Shown: positions 49,224 through 64,000 of the stretch, in pieces | Layout: every line of letters starts with the position of its first letter | Numbering within the stretch: position 1 is the first letter of the stretch | Assembly (NCBI RefSeq): GCF_001638985.1 | Contig: NW_017265139.1 | Location: forward strand, 2,046,001-2,110,000 | Length of the DNA stretch: 64,000 nucleotides | Direction: 5' to 3' | DNA from: Phycomyces blakesleeanus NRRL 1555(-) | Taxonomy: Eukaryota; Mucoromycota; Mucoromycetes; Mucorales; Phycomycetaceae | Translations under genes and position numbers: made by a program | The notes under the pieces: generated by a model | What the model saw: only the letters and a program-made list of their open reading frames with translations | What the model was told of the DNA's origin: nothing | The model's database searches: none

Positions 49224-49663
49224 ATATGTACGTATTCGTGCTTGTATATAGTGTGTCTGATTGATTGATTGGGTGAATGAGTGAGTGAGTGAATGAGGGC
49301 TTGAAAGGTTGAGACTTGTAAAATAAAATAAAATAATAATAAAAAAGGCTAGTTAACTAACTAACTAGGTGTCATATAATAGTAATACACACGTAAATAT
49401 TCAGACACAGAAATAAATATAAATCTATATATCTATAGCATTCTGTGAACGAATAAAATAACGTGTGTAAAAGAGTGATGCCGAGCGTTTAAGTGTGTAC
49501 GTGAGTGAGTGAGTGAATGAATTTTTGGTGTTGGTTTTGGTGTTGACTTTGGCGTTGGTTTGAGTGTGAGTGTGAATAAAATAAATAAATAAATAAATAA
49601 ATAAAAAGAAAGAAAGAATATGTATGTATATATGTAAATATAAATATATAAAGAAAAAGAAAA

Positions 49664-52529
49664 TCATGAGCTTTTTTCTGATGAGCTGGTTTCTGAATTG
49701 GGTGACAGAGGTTCTGCTTTGCTGGGTGTTGAGGGAGAGTTGTGAGAAAAGCGGGAGGGTGGTGAGGTGACATAAGAAACAGGTTCAGATAGACCTGCTG
49801 AACTAATAGAAGATGCACTGCCGACACGCGCGCTAGTTCGGCGCATGGCTTTGCCACGACTTCCACTCGTGGCCTCAAAATTCTGCCAGATATAATTTTG
49901 GCACTTGTCAGCATTTGGAAGGTCTTGAATCATTTTTGCGATTGTGTTTTTGCGAAGCCCAAAAAAGTCTGGACCAACCGGGTTGTGTCCATAGTCCATA
50001 TTACGAATAGCAAAAGCCCTGAGAGTTTTAAATATATAAAAAATAAAATAGGTTTTAATAATAATAATTAATTTTAATATTCTTGATAAGCATCATTACC
50101 TTCGAACGGCAATTGTCCACACAGTAGTTGGGGTTGGTCCTCTCCAAACTTCACCTGGGTTGTCGTCTGCGTCTAATTGGAACTAATAGATTCATGTTAG
50201 TGTTCGTGTATAAACAGGTGATCCACAGGTAAGAAAACAGAGAATCAACAAAACTTATTAAGTTGCGTGATTACAGGGTTTTCTTCTTCTTTTCATTAAT
50301 ATATATATTGGGTTGTTTAAATAAGCAGTTAAAATAATGGAACAAACTTTACAATAGGCTCATCTCCTCCGTCTAGGATTTGACAGGTGTATTGAGTATC
50401 ACTGTGTGAGTCAACCATGCTTCGATACCATCTAAAAACAAAGAATATAAAAGATAGATATAAATTAGTGTTTAGTTTAAAGATTTTTTCTATTACTATG
50501 GCTACTACTATTATTTTTCATATATAATAATAATAATAAAAAAAAAAAGCTAAATCTTATATATATATATATATAAAAGTGTTATTTACTTTTTAACGCG
50601 ATAACCCACAGGGTAAATGTAACGTTGATTGTGAAACGACGCTCTGTCCCACACAACTTTGCCAAGATCTAACACGGTCCATGAGTCGACTTCTGCGGGC
50701 AATATGTACATGCCAAGGGTGTTCTTATCAATTTCCACATACGATCGTACGTCGTTTGTATTCGGTGGTTTTGTGTCACGCTTTTTACGTCTTGACTGAT
50801 GATAATAGGCATCCACCAAAGTCTTAATATTCCCAGATGGGTAAGGTTTCCCGTGTGAACTAGGCTTGGCAGTAGCGGAAACTCCAGCTGTTGTTACTAC
50901 TGTTCCAATATTACCACCAGCAATATTACCAATACCAGTACCAGTACCAGTACCAGTATTGGTAATATTATTGTTATTAGGGATGGTATTAGTGGCAATA
51001 GTTTGCGCGGAAGAGTGAGTATCAGAATGTTGCATCTCAGCTTCAGAGGAATACGGAATTGCTGTTATTGATGATGACGATGATGATGCTATTGTCATAA
51101 TTTCGTCTCTGGCTGGAGAATGTTGTTTTCTTTTGGTGCTGGGTTGTATCCGATCCGTCTCGTTTGTTACATCCGACAGAGGCCGTGTCCAGGGCAGAGA
51201 TGAAGACGAAGAAACGGACGTGGGAGAATCTTCTAATCGAGGGCGTTTAACGAGCGGCACAAACGATTGACCGAGAGCTCTATTACTGATGTTATTGTTA
51301 TTGCTATTATTATTGACTGGATCGAAATTGGTGTAGTTTGGAGTGGTAGAATAGTCCTGTAGATGCAGAGGTGGTACGAATGCGTTGGGTGTGGTATTGG
51401 GTGTGGTTAGCTTGTGAGGGCCGTGGAAATTCTCGAGATGGTTTTGACTGTGCGTATAGTTTGGATTATGAGCGTGTATATGAGCGTGCGATTGAGGTTG
51501 ATGTTGGTCGTCGTAGTGATCAGAGTTTGGACCGACGCGAGGGTCTGGTTCACTCAACAATAATTTCATTGATGGTAACGTTTGGGAATATGAGTTCGAA
51601 TCAGGGCCATTAATATTTTTGTCAGCGTGTGGTCTGTGATGCACCTATTATTATTATTATTTTATTTTTTTTTTAAAAAAAAGTATAGAGAGATAGGTAA
51701 GCACATGAATATGTATGTATTAAGATAAAGAACGTGCATTTGTCAGTCGATTTTAACAATAGTAATAAAGGTTGTTATTAAATAACTAAACTAAAGTATC
51801 TAACATGAATCTGTTTTTTGTTTTGTTTTCTTACTGGGTGAAGTTGAATGAGGACTTGAATGGTGTGAGTGTAAGGAGCAGCATCTGTCTTTTTAAGTTT
51901 TCCGGTTACTTGAGTATTGTTGTTGTTTGAGAGAAGGTTTGATAGGAGACCGTGGCCTTCCCAGATCAATGTTTTCGAATCTTTTGGGTCGTGAGATGGG
52001 AGGAGGTCTTCAAAGTTTGCACTGTAAATTGCAGTATCGTGGGAACTGTGCATCAATTGATCTGGGCTGTTTAATAACAAATATTTGTAAGTATGTATAT
52101 ACGTTAAATTATTTTTTTTAAAAAAAAAAGTACCATGAAGAACAGACGGATATTAGGCACTTTTTCAAGGGAACATTGATCCAGCTATCGTTTTGTAATT
52201 TTGAATCGATTGGTATATCAAATGAGCAGAGACAGTTTGTATCCTGGCCTTTGACAGAATAAAATATCTTGACTATTTTGAATTGCAATTGCAATTGCGA
52301 TATTTTTCATTTGATTTGATTTGATTTGATTTGATTTTTTTTTTAGTTGCGATTGTATTAATAATATAAAGATTATTATAAAATCGATATATAAAAATAT
52401 TACTGCTTTGGCAATAAACACACCTTTCCCGGTAAATGTTTGAGTAGGACAGGTGAGGTTTTCAGGAGATTGAGATTCCAAGGGAGCCTGTTGAATCATT
52501 TGGTGAATAGACATTGATTGCTGAGACAT
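49664..52529 (-). CDS. FYRN/FYRC domain nuclear protein (TBRG1-like)
   Basis: Probable chromatin or transcription regulator. Exons (minus strand): 52529-52424, 52248-52134, 52066-51835, 51644-50590, 50431-50353, 50182-50100, 50018-49664, giving 674 residues. The C-terminal third has an FYRN-like stretch, LGKVVWDRASFHNQRYIYPVG then KKWYRSMVD (about 475-515), and an FYRC-like stretch, DNPGEVWRGPTPTTVW then NPVGPDFFGL (about 540-590). FYRN/FYRC pairs occur in trithorax/MLL, KDM5-type and TBRG1 proteins; no SET, PHD or JmjC domain is visible here. The N-terminal part (about 35-150), with a Cys-containing stretch (DSWINVPLKKCLISVCSSC), is not recognised. The middle is His, Asn and Thr/Gly repeat-rich. 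The second exon was found only from splice phase. Confidence 0.85.
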
Positions 52530-54415
52530 TTTATTCGTTCTTCTTCTTTTTTTTTGTATATGTATTGAATGCTTGAATGGTTGGTCGATCGGCTGATATC
52601 TTTTGTGCCGTTGTGAGATTTTAGATAGATTTCGAGTATAAAGGACGGCAGATTGTTGGATAAGATAGTCTTATTGCTAGCTGCATCACAGACAAAGAGG
52701 TCGAATGCGTAGTAAGGTTTTGTAGTCTGTAGTGCAACAGGAAAGAAAGCGTATATATATATATGTGTGTGTGTATATTAAATATTTAAAGAGAAATTTT
52801 CTTTTAAAAAAAAAAGAAATTAAAAAGAAAAAAAATATATGTAAAGGCAAAAAAGAAGTGTATATATATTTAAATATATAATTTTTTTTTTCAAATGAAA
52901 AATAAAATAAAATTTACACCCCCAAATTATCTCCACATAATATACACAAACAGGCAAGTAGAAATACAGAGCGAGATAGAGAGGGAGAAAGAACAGAACA
53001 AGAGAACAAGAGAATGGGTTGGCGGGTTGGCGGGATTCCCTTTTTTTTTTCTTTTTTTTTTATAATGGAATATATCAACAAATAAAGCAAATTGCTAGAA
53101 TGGACGCCAATCACCAACTGACCTCTTTTATAAGCATGTGTTTTATGTATGTATGTGTGTGTGTGATATGCTTTGTAACGATGGTAACAATGCATGTACA
53201 CAACACACTCTACAATAGACCTATCTATTTTTCCCTTTTTCTCTCTCTCTCTCTCTTAATGCATATGCATATGTATATGTATATGTACCGTTATGTTGTT
53301 CTTATTGTTTTACACAGCTATCCGAACACGTGGGGAATAGGCTTACAAGATACATAGTACCCAAGTGGAGTCAATATGTGTGTATATGTATGTATATATA
53401 TGGAATCAAGGTATCACTTGCAGTAATCAGATCTTGTAGATATCAATCACTACACACATACACACAAATATATATATAAAATATACTGTGCTTATATATT
53501 TCTTTTAAAATTATTTTCCTTATTTTGCTTATCTTATAAAATTTACATAAAATTATTATTATATATACACAAGTGCATGCTAAGGAAATATGGTAAACTA
53601 AGGATAAAACCCTTATCCGGTCAACCAATATTCTTATACATATACATATACATATAAAAAAAAAAGAAGGGTCTCACAGAGCACGCCATCATAACCATTT
53701 CTTATATTTTATTTTATTCTTCCCTGATTGAAAAATAAATAAAATAATTAAGTAAATGACCCTATATATATATAAATATATATAAATATATATACATACA
53801 TGCACTCGAACTCGCACTCATACATAGCTACATAGTTTACATAGCACTGTATACTACACTGTCCAATAAAATAAATAAATCACAACAAAAGCAAACTAAA
53901 CTCAGTGCAGCAAAAATCTACACACAGTCGAAAAGAAAAAAAAAGGATCTGTGTAACCTTGGCGGTTTGACAGCTCAAAAACTCATTTTTTCCCAAAGGT
54001 CGTTCTTTTTTTTTTATTTTATTTTTTATAACTGTATAACTGTATATATGTATATATTGGTATTATTATTTATATATACAGTATATACAACAAATAACTA
54101 TAATTAATACTACAATTTACTATTGTTATTATAATTATTATTATTATTTGTGTGCCAAGAGATTTGCTATATTACCTGTGTTCATCAAATATATCACGAG
54201 GCCAAGTAGGACTAGCTGACTACTTTTGGAATAGGTCCAATTGAGTGTTTTTATTGGCTACACTAATTCATATACTTCTTAATTGTTTGAAAAAAAAAAG
54301 TAAAGAAACAAAAACACCATATCAAATCACATACAATAAAAGAAATTTCAAAAATAAAGCAAGATATATAGAAAGAAAGGATAAAATAAGAGTGAACAAG
54401 TAACCAAATGAGAAT

Positions 54416-54449
<34 letters not shown>

Positions 54450-55447
54450 TAATTGTATAAAAAAAAAAGAGAGAAAAGGTAAAGGGGAAGGAATGTGTGA
54501 GATTATCTCTTGAAACTTATTGATCCAATGTAAAAAAGAACGTGCACTCTATTGAAACCATTGTATTGGAATCAAAATCAGAACCAGAACCAGAACCAGA
54601 ACCAGAAACAAAGCCAGGACCAAAAAAAAACACACACACACCAAAATTGAAATCGAAATCGAAATCAAAATCAAAATCAAAATCAAAATCAGAATTACAA
54701 TTACACTCAGTAGGTAAAGAATTATCATTAATATCAATCACTCGTAATACTCCAGACCACACAAATATAATAGCAATAATAATAATAATATATATTTTTT
54801 CTTACCCCTCCCTGTAATTTACTTAATTGGTAACCTTATTCAATTCATCTAAATAATATACATATAGGCGTATAGATAGATAGACATATATATATTTCAA
54901 GTCAACGTAGACTTAATTCACGTGCAAGTACCTCTTTTACCAAACTTCTGCATGTACACCCAAGCCGCCAAAAATAATAATAATAATAATAATAATAATA
55001 CAATAAATAAATAAATGGTCCTAAGCTCCGTCGGCATTCGCTTCACTCTGTTGCGCGCCTCAAAAATAATTAAAATAAAATAATTATTAATTATAAGAAT
55101 TGAAACAAATGAAACAATTGAAACAATAAAAGTTCAATTTAACTTGCGACTTAAAAACAAAAAAAAAACAAAAAACAAAAAAATGTTCATACATACAATA
55201 CTACGCACACTCATACCATACACGCATACGTACCTACTACAGCATACTAAATACTACGCACACTCACACTCACATTCTATATGCTACACAAATACACCCA
55301 CAATTAAATAAATACATACATACATACATACATACATACATACAAATAGATAGATTTCCTACAAACTATTTCTTCTTTTTATTTTGTTTCTCCTATTACT
55401 TATTATAGTATTATAGCCAGGTGTGCGTGCGTGTATATCAATCAATC
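52530..55447. other. Divergent intergenic region, FYR gene / TPP1-like gene
   Basis: 2.9 kb without a supported gene. It contains TTTGA and GTAT microsatellites, ATA repeats, a CAGAAC then ATCAAA hexamer pair (about 54575-54690) that is open on both strands, and (CATA)n near 55316-55343 just before the TPP1-like gene. Confidence 0.6.
54575..54690. repeat. CAGAAC and TCAAAA/TCGAAA hexanucleotide arrays
   Basis: Two adjacent period-6 arrays. The plus strand reads as Glu-Pro then Lys-Ser repeats from an ATG at 54542; the minus strand is open too. I treat this as microsatellite, not a gene. Confidence 0.8.
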
Positions 55448-57300
55448 ATGTCAACCGAATCACGCCTTTCGTCGTGGATCTTGAAAAACAATAAAGATCT
55501 TCTCAGCTCCAAGTCAACCCGTCAGTCATTACTGATCACTCAGGTACCGATCCACACTGGATTGGGAGAACGGCTCATTTAGTCTCTACAGTGCCATTAT
55601 GCAGCCAATTCAACCAAGAGCTCGAACATCCTAGTTCTCCTCCTGACAGACGGTCAATATTGGATTCCTGCTCTAATGGATACCAAGAAGATAAAAGAAG
55701 TATTAGAGTAAGCTTTTATTTATTTACTTGTGTGTATGCATATTGATATACTTACTGCGAAACTATTATCATTAAATTAAATTAATTTTTTTTTTAAAAA
55801 AAAAATCGTATATTAATATTGTTCTTTTTGTCTGTTTGTAGAATATCTCAAGCACTAGAAAATCATCTGGCAAAACTCGTAGGCATGGTGATCAATATAT
55901 CAAAGACCATGTTCGCTGTATACAGAAGAGGTGATGCACTTAGTCCACACTTGATAGTCCAAGAATATGAACTAGCAGAGTTGAAGCAAAGCGGTCAACA
56001 AACGACTCCCAAAGAGATCCATGAACATCCAGACATCAAACTTTGGTTGGACGAACTACAAACAGCTATGCCAGAGTGAGTTACACACACACAGACATAT
56101 ATATATATACATAAAACAAATTGACTTGCATAATTCTATCCATTCTTTCTAATGTTATCTTGCCAAAAAAAAAACAAAAAAAAACAAATAATCATTTAGT
56201 TTGGAACAAGAGTCGATCAATGAACTCTATCCGTCCAAAGGTATTTTTTCAATAAATATGTAGGTAATACATACAAATATATTAGGTAATAAACTTCTAT
56301 ACTTGGGCCTTGTCTTTTTTTTTCTTTCTTTCTTTATCTCTCTTTCTCTTTATGTGTGTATATAGATCGTAAAGAGATTGATGGCTTCTTGAATCAATAC
56401 GAGTCTGTTGTTTCTGGATTCGAGTACTTGATGTTGCACTACTACAACGAAATCATAAAGGTAATATATAAAGAAGAGTTAGAAGCAGATCAAACTAAAG
56501 ATTCTCATTTTGGTTTTACACTTGCCTTATCAAGACAAATCTCAAACGATCAAATAATATTGATCATGTCAAGGAATGGAGACAACGCATGAAGACCAAT
56601 GCAAAGAAAAGAAAAGTGGTATGTTTAATATTTAAACTACAAAAGAAAGAAGTAAACAAACAAATGAAATCAATAGAGCACTTGGAACATAATCGATAGC
56701 GGTAGAGACTTGTGGAAAGACAAAATCGTAGATATGATGAGTTTGATATACTTGGATTACAAAAGTGATGTATCATCTGAAAAAGACTTGATATTCGACT
56801 CTTATCCGACTGAACACCAAGAGGCCAAGGATGATAATGGTAATGATAATGGTAAAAAAATATATATTTAAAGTCAAGATCAGTGAAAAGACTTGACAAT
56901 CTAGACTTGTTGTATACTAATAATTCTTTCTTTCCTTTTAATAATAATAATAATAATAATAGAGGAAGAAGTATCTGGGCAAATAAAAATAGAAAACGAA
57001 TCTCAAACTGCCATAGACCACAAAAGCCATGATTCTAATACTAAAAAATCCACTGAAGATCAAGACACCCAGTTTTCATTTGATTCAATCAAAAACAACA
57101 CCAACAACACCAACAACAACAATGCTACTACTAGCAGCTGGTCAAAAGTAGGCCAGAATTCATCTTCTTCATCGATTGATTCAACTGAATTTCTTTCCCC
57201 AGTTGAACTCCCGGGCTTGAATACAGACCACGATATCTCTACAAACTCAATATTGGGACAAACGGAAGGAGTGGGCAGTTATGATTTTGAAAATGTTTAA
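55448..57300 (+). CDS. Protein with TPP1/ACD/Tpz1-like N-terminal OB fold (candidate telomere protein)
   Basis: Exons: 55448-55543, 55592-55707, 55842-56075, 56200-56240, 56366-56460, 56535-56618, 56677-56851, 56963-57300, giving 392 residues. All seven introns are short GT-AG and phases agree. The N-terminus matches the layout of the TPP1 OB fold: RLSSWILKNNKDLL (helix with Trp10), a short linker, LVLLLTDGQYWIPALM (residues 46-60), KLVGMVINISKTMFAVYR (82-99), then SPHLIVQEYELAEL (105-118). TPP1 (Tpz1 in fission yeast) bridges telomere proteins and recruits telomerase. A helical middle (about 165-230) and a Lys/Arg patch (KTNAKKRK) follow, then an Asn/Ser-rich tail. The gene model is good; the TPP1 assignment rests on pattern recognition by eye. 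Another OB-fold protein is the main alternative. Confidence 0.55.
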
Positions 57301-57888
57301 CATCCCCCCCCCCCCCCTTCAAATCATGCCAAAAAATAATAATAACCAAAGATGAAACACATAAACACACAGACACAGACCATTCCACTAATTCAATTAT
57401 GTTCATTCAAACGTTATATTATATTCTTATGCGAGTGAAACTACAAGTCTTTTATGTCTTTTTTGGCTTTTTTTTGTATGTGTGTGTATATGCGGGAAGG
57501 TATCGAGGGAATGGTAGTAAAGTAATAACGAAAGTATATAAGAAAAAAAAAAGAAGAAGAAGAAGGAGAGATAGAGAATAATAGTTGAAAAATGCTGCAT
57601 GTTTCAAAAAAAAACAGGATCAAAACCAGAAAGGAGAAAGTATGATGATGATGATGATGATGATGACGAGGGTGGTAAGGAGGAAGAAGAGGGGGAAGAA
57701 AAAGAGAAAGAAGAAGAAGCAGGGTATTGATGAAGAGAATGTGAAAGTAAGAAGAATAATAATTTATGAAATACGATAAGATACGATACGATATATAGAA
57801 AGAAAGAAAGAAAGAGGGTATTTTAATAGAGTAACAAGGCTTTCATTACCACCAACAAAGAAAAGAAAGAAAAGGTGCATGCTCGAGT
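57301..57888. other. Convergent 3' region, TPP1-like gene / kinase
   Basis: Starts with a run of 14 C (57304-57317) three bases after the stop codon of the TPP1-like gene. GA-rich and GAT-repeat DNA follow (about 57540-57720). No gene is seen. Confidence 0.65.
57304..57317. repeat. C14 homopolymer after the TPP1-like stop codon
   Basis: Fourteen consecutive C in a strongly A+T-rich window, directly in the 3' untranslated region. Confidence 0.9.
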
Positions 57889-62389
<4,501 letters not shown>

Positions 62390-63679
62390 ATTAGGATAAG
62401 TACGATTAAAATAATCTAACAGAAAAGTAAAAAGGAAAAAAAAGGAAAAGGAAAAAGAAGAAAAGAAAAGAAGAAGAGAGAAATGGAAAAGAAAGAGAAG
62501 AGGTAGCTAGTAAGATGGATCAAGTCTGGACTGAATTATATTGGATACCCCAAGGCAAAGATATAAAAATATATATAATATATAAAGGGGGTACAAAGGG
62601 GAAGGGGAAGGGGAAGGAGTGAAGGAGTGAAGGAGAGGAGGAGGGGGGGGGATGGTAAAAGGGAAGTGAGAGTGAGAGTGAGAGTGAGAGTGAAAGTAAA
62701 AGTCAAAGGGAGGAGGGAAACAGACGGGGTCAAAAGAAAGAAAGAAAGGCCTATAAACTAGTGACAGGAGAGAAATGGCTCAGAGAGATGGCCAGGGGAA
62801 ACAAACTCGAGATAGGAGTTCACCGGCTTTGTGGCTGTCCAATGTCTCTCTCTCTCTCTTATTTTTCTTTTGGTGACTCCTGCACGCCAATATATCATAT
62901 TGGCTACCTTACTATATATGCAATTGTATAATTAATCGTGCTACAAATGGGTTATCTTTGCCCTGTCTCAAAAAATTCACAGCTCTTTCACAACTTTTGG
63001 TTTTTTGGCTGTAGAAATCCAAACCCATTTGACTTGACTGCATTGCAGAGAGCATGTGTTACTCTATCTAGAGGCATACTTCATTCACTGTTCTCTATTT
63101 TCTTTACATTTGCCATTTTGTTGACCCTACTCCCCAATCTCCCTCACTGTGCATGCATTTTCCAAACCATTCAAAAATCCACAAAAGAAAAAAATCACAT
63201 AGAGAGATAAGTAAAAGAATGAAAAAAAAAGTTTACAATTATATACATATATTAATGATTACCAATTGTCAGTCTGTATTTTGTACAAAAGATTTGGGCA
63301 AATGAAAATCTTCAAACCATAAAGCCTTTATAAAAATGAACCATACAATAGATCAAATGCCACAAATTAATGTGACAAACCTAATTAAAGTAAGTAAGAA
63401 AGAAAAAAGGCCAAAAGAGGGGTCAATTATGGAAAGGTAAAAGATACCATGCGTCTCTGTCTAATCAATCGATTGAATCCGCTATACACACACACACATT
63501 GTATATGACCAGACTTTAACAAAACACAAGTCAATAGAAAAGTATAGACTTATAATGTGAACTGTTACACACGTTCAACTTGTATTATCTTTTATGTACA
63601 TATTGTCTTTTGGTTTCTTTTGTACTTCTTGTCTTGAGAAGATAGAAAGAAGAAGAAGAAGAAGAAGAAATCCCAAAAA
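62390..63679. other. Upstream region of the kinase gene
   Basis: The first 350 bases are purine-rich on plus, hence C/T-rich on the kinase coding strand (about 62420-62510 and 62585-62760), and include a run of 10 G near 62642-62651. The rest is mixed intergenic DNA, including the 3' flank of the next minus-strand gene. The frame at 62938-63210 has no recognisable domain. Confidence 0.55.
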
Positions 63680-64000
63680 TTATCGAAAGTAGCCTTCACC
63701 AAACACACACCACTCCATTGTCCGCAGGTATTGTGTGCGATTGTAAAGCCGCTTTGTAAGATTGGATACTTCCACAGCGTATTCGCCCTTTCTATGCGCT
63801 CCATCCATCTCCTGTTGCAAATACTTCTCTAATTGAACCATATTCTCAATACCCTCCAAGCGCCACCATGCGATCTCTGTCCCTCCTGTAAAGCCTGGAC
63901 CGACAACAACAACTCCGTGTGCCCACCATGCCTCGCTATTTCCGTAGCTGTGTCCGACACGCTCCATAGGTGGTGCCAGAAGATCACTAAATAGCCAGTA
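63680..64000 (-). CDS. Unrecognised protein, C-terminal part only
   Basis: The reading frame runs in from the right edge and stops at 63682-63680; 106 residues are visible. It is Trp-, Gly- and Glu-rich with mixed composition (SEAWWAHGVVVVGPGFTGG, TEIAWWRLEGIENMV, then a charged helix and YNRTQYLRTMEWCVFGEGYF), which looks like a real protein and not a repeat frame. The start, and any intron, lie outside the window. I do not recognise the family. Confidence 0.55.
   Translation of the reverse strand, partial: YWLFSDLLAPPMERVGHSYGNSEAWWAHGVVVVGPGFTGGTEIAWWRLEGIENMVQLEKYLQQEMDGAHRKGEYAVEVSNLTKRLYNRTQYLRTMEWCVFGEGYFR

Larger units (their letters stand above)
46777..49663. other. Convergent intergenic region
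   Basis: 3' flanks of two converging genes, 2.9 kb. It contains the longest T(n)A(n) tract of the window (T20A10, 47586-47615), another at 48403-48420, (GAATT)5 at 49151-49175, and AT and GTAT repeats. No gene is seen. Confidence 0.6.

Noticed and set aside
54542..54817. Glu-Pro / Lys-Ser repeat protein
   Set aside because: It is a microsatellite translation; the opposite strand is equally open.

Overview
This is nuclear DNA of a filamentous fungus, most likely an early-diverging one (Mucoromycota, probably Mucorales; the genus cannot be set from sequence alone). The evidence is strongly A+T-rich intergenic DNA full of microsatellites, many short GT-AG introns (58 modelled here in 13 genes), a Yap-type bZIP with a C-terminal DUF3425-like block, and orthologues of conserved eukaryotic housekeeping genes. 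I see no bacterial operons, no CRISPR array, no rRNA and no tRNA I would defend.

Layout: 1-7138 is gene-free, microsatellite-rich DNA. 7139-8620 codes for an unrecognised Ser/Ala-rich coiled-coil protein. 10.6-35.4 kb is a dense block: succinate dehydrogenase flavoprotein (+), NEDD8/Rub1 (+), secreted multicopper oxidase (-), Yap-like bZIP factor (+), a membrane-anchored GT5-like glycosyltransferase (-), GINS subunit Psf2 (+), a TTC7/Ypp1-like TPR protein (-), mitochondrial EngB-type GTPase (+), Bub3 (-) and a membrane RBR ubiquitin ligase (-). 35.4-43.8 kb is an 8.3-kb gene desert with a few coding-like relics. 43.8-64 kb is looser: DcpS (-), an unrecognised acidic coiled-coil protein (+), an FYRN/FYRC nuclear protein (-), a protein whose N-terminus resembles the OB fold of the shelterin subunit TPP1/ACD/Tpz1 (+), a Gin4/Hsl1/Cdr2-type kinase with a C-terminal KA1 domain (-) and the 3' end of an unknown gene (-) cut by the window edge. 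Most neighbours are divergent or convergent.

There is no operon-like pathway. The genes are general eukaryotic functions: respiration (SDHA, EngB), ubiquitin-family signalling (NEDD8, RBR), DNA replication and chromosome or cell-cycle control (Psf2, Bub3, Gin4-like kinase, possible TPP1-like telomere protein), lipid signalling (TTC7/Ypp1), mRNA turnover (DcpS) and cell-surface chemistry (multicopper oxidase, glycosyltransferase).

The most interesting points are the TPP1-like OB-fold candidate at 55.4-57.3 kb; a 13-nt microexon needed to encode the SDHA mitochondrial presequence; a type II membrane-anchored starch/glycogen-synthase-like enzyme; a GC-AG intron in the RBR ligase; and a recurrent class of perfect T(n)A(n) tracts, seven of which lie inside modelled introns. 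All exon models were derived by hand from splice signals and reading phase, and every spliced coding length is a multiple of three.
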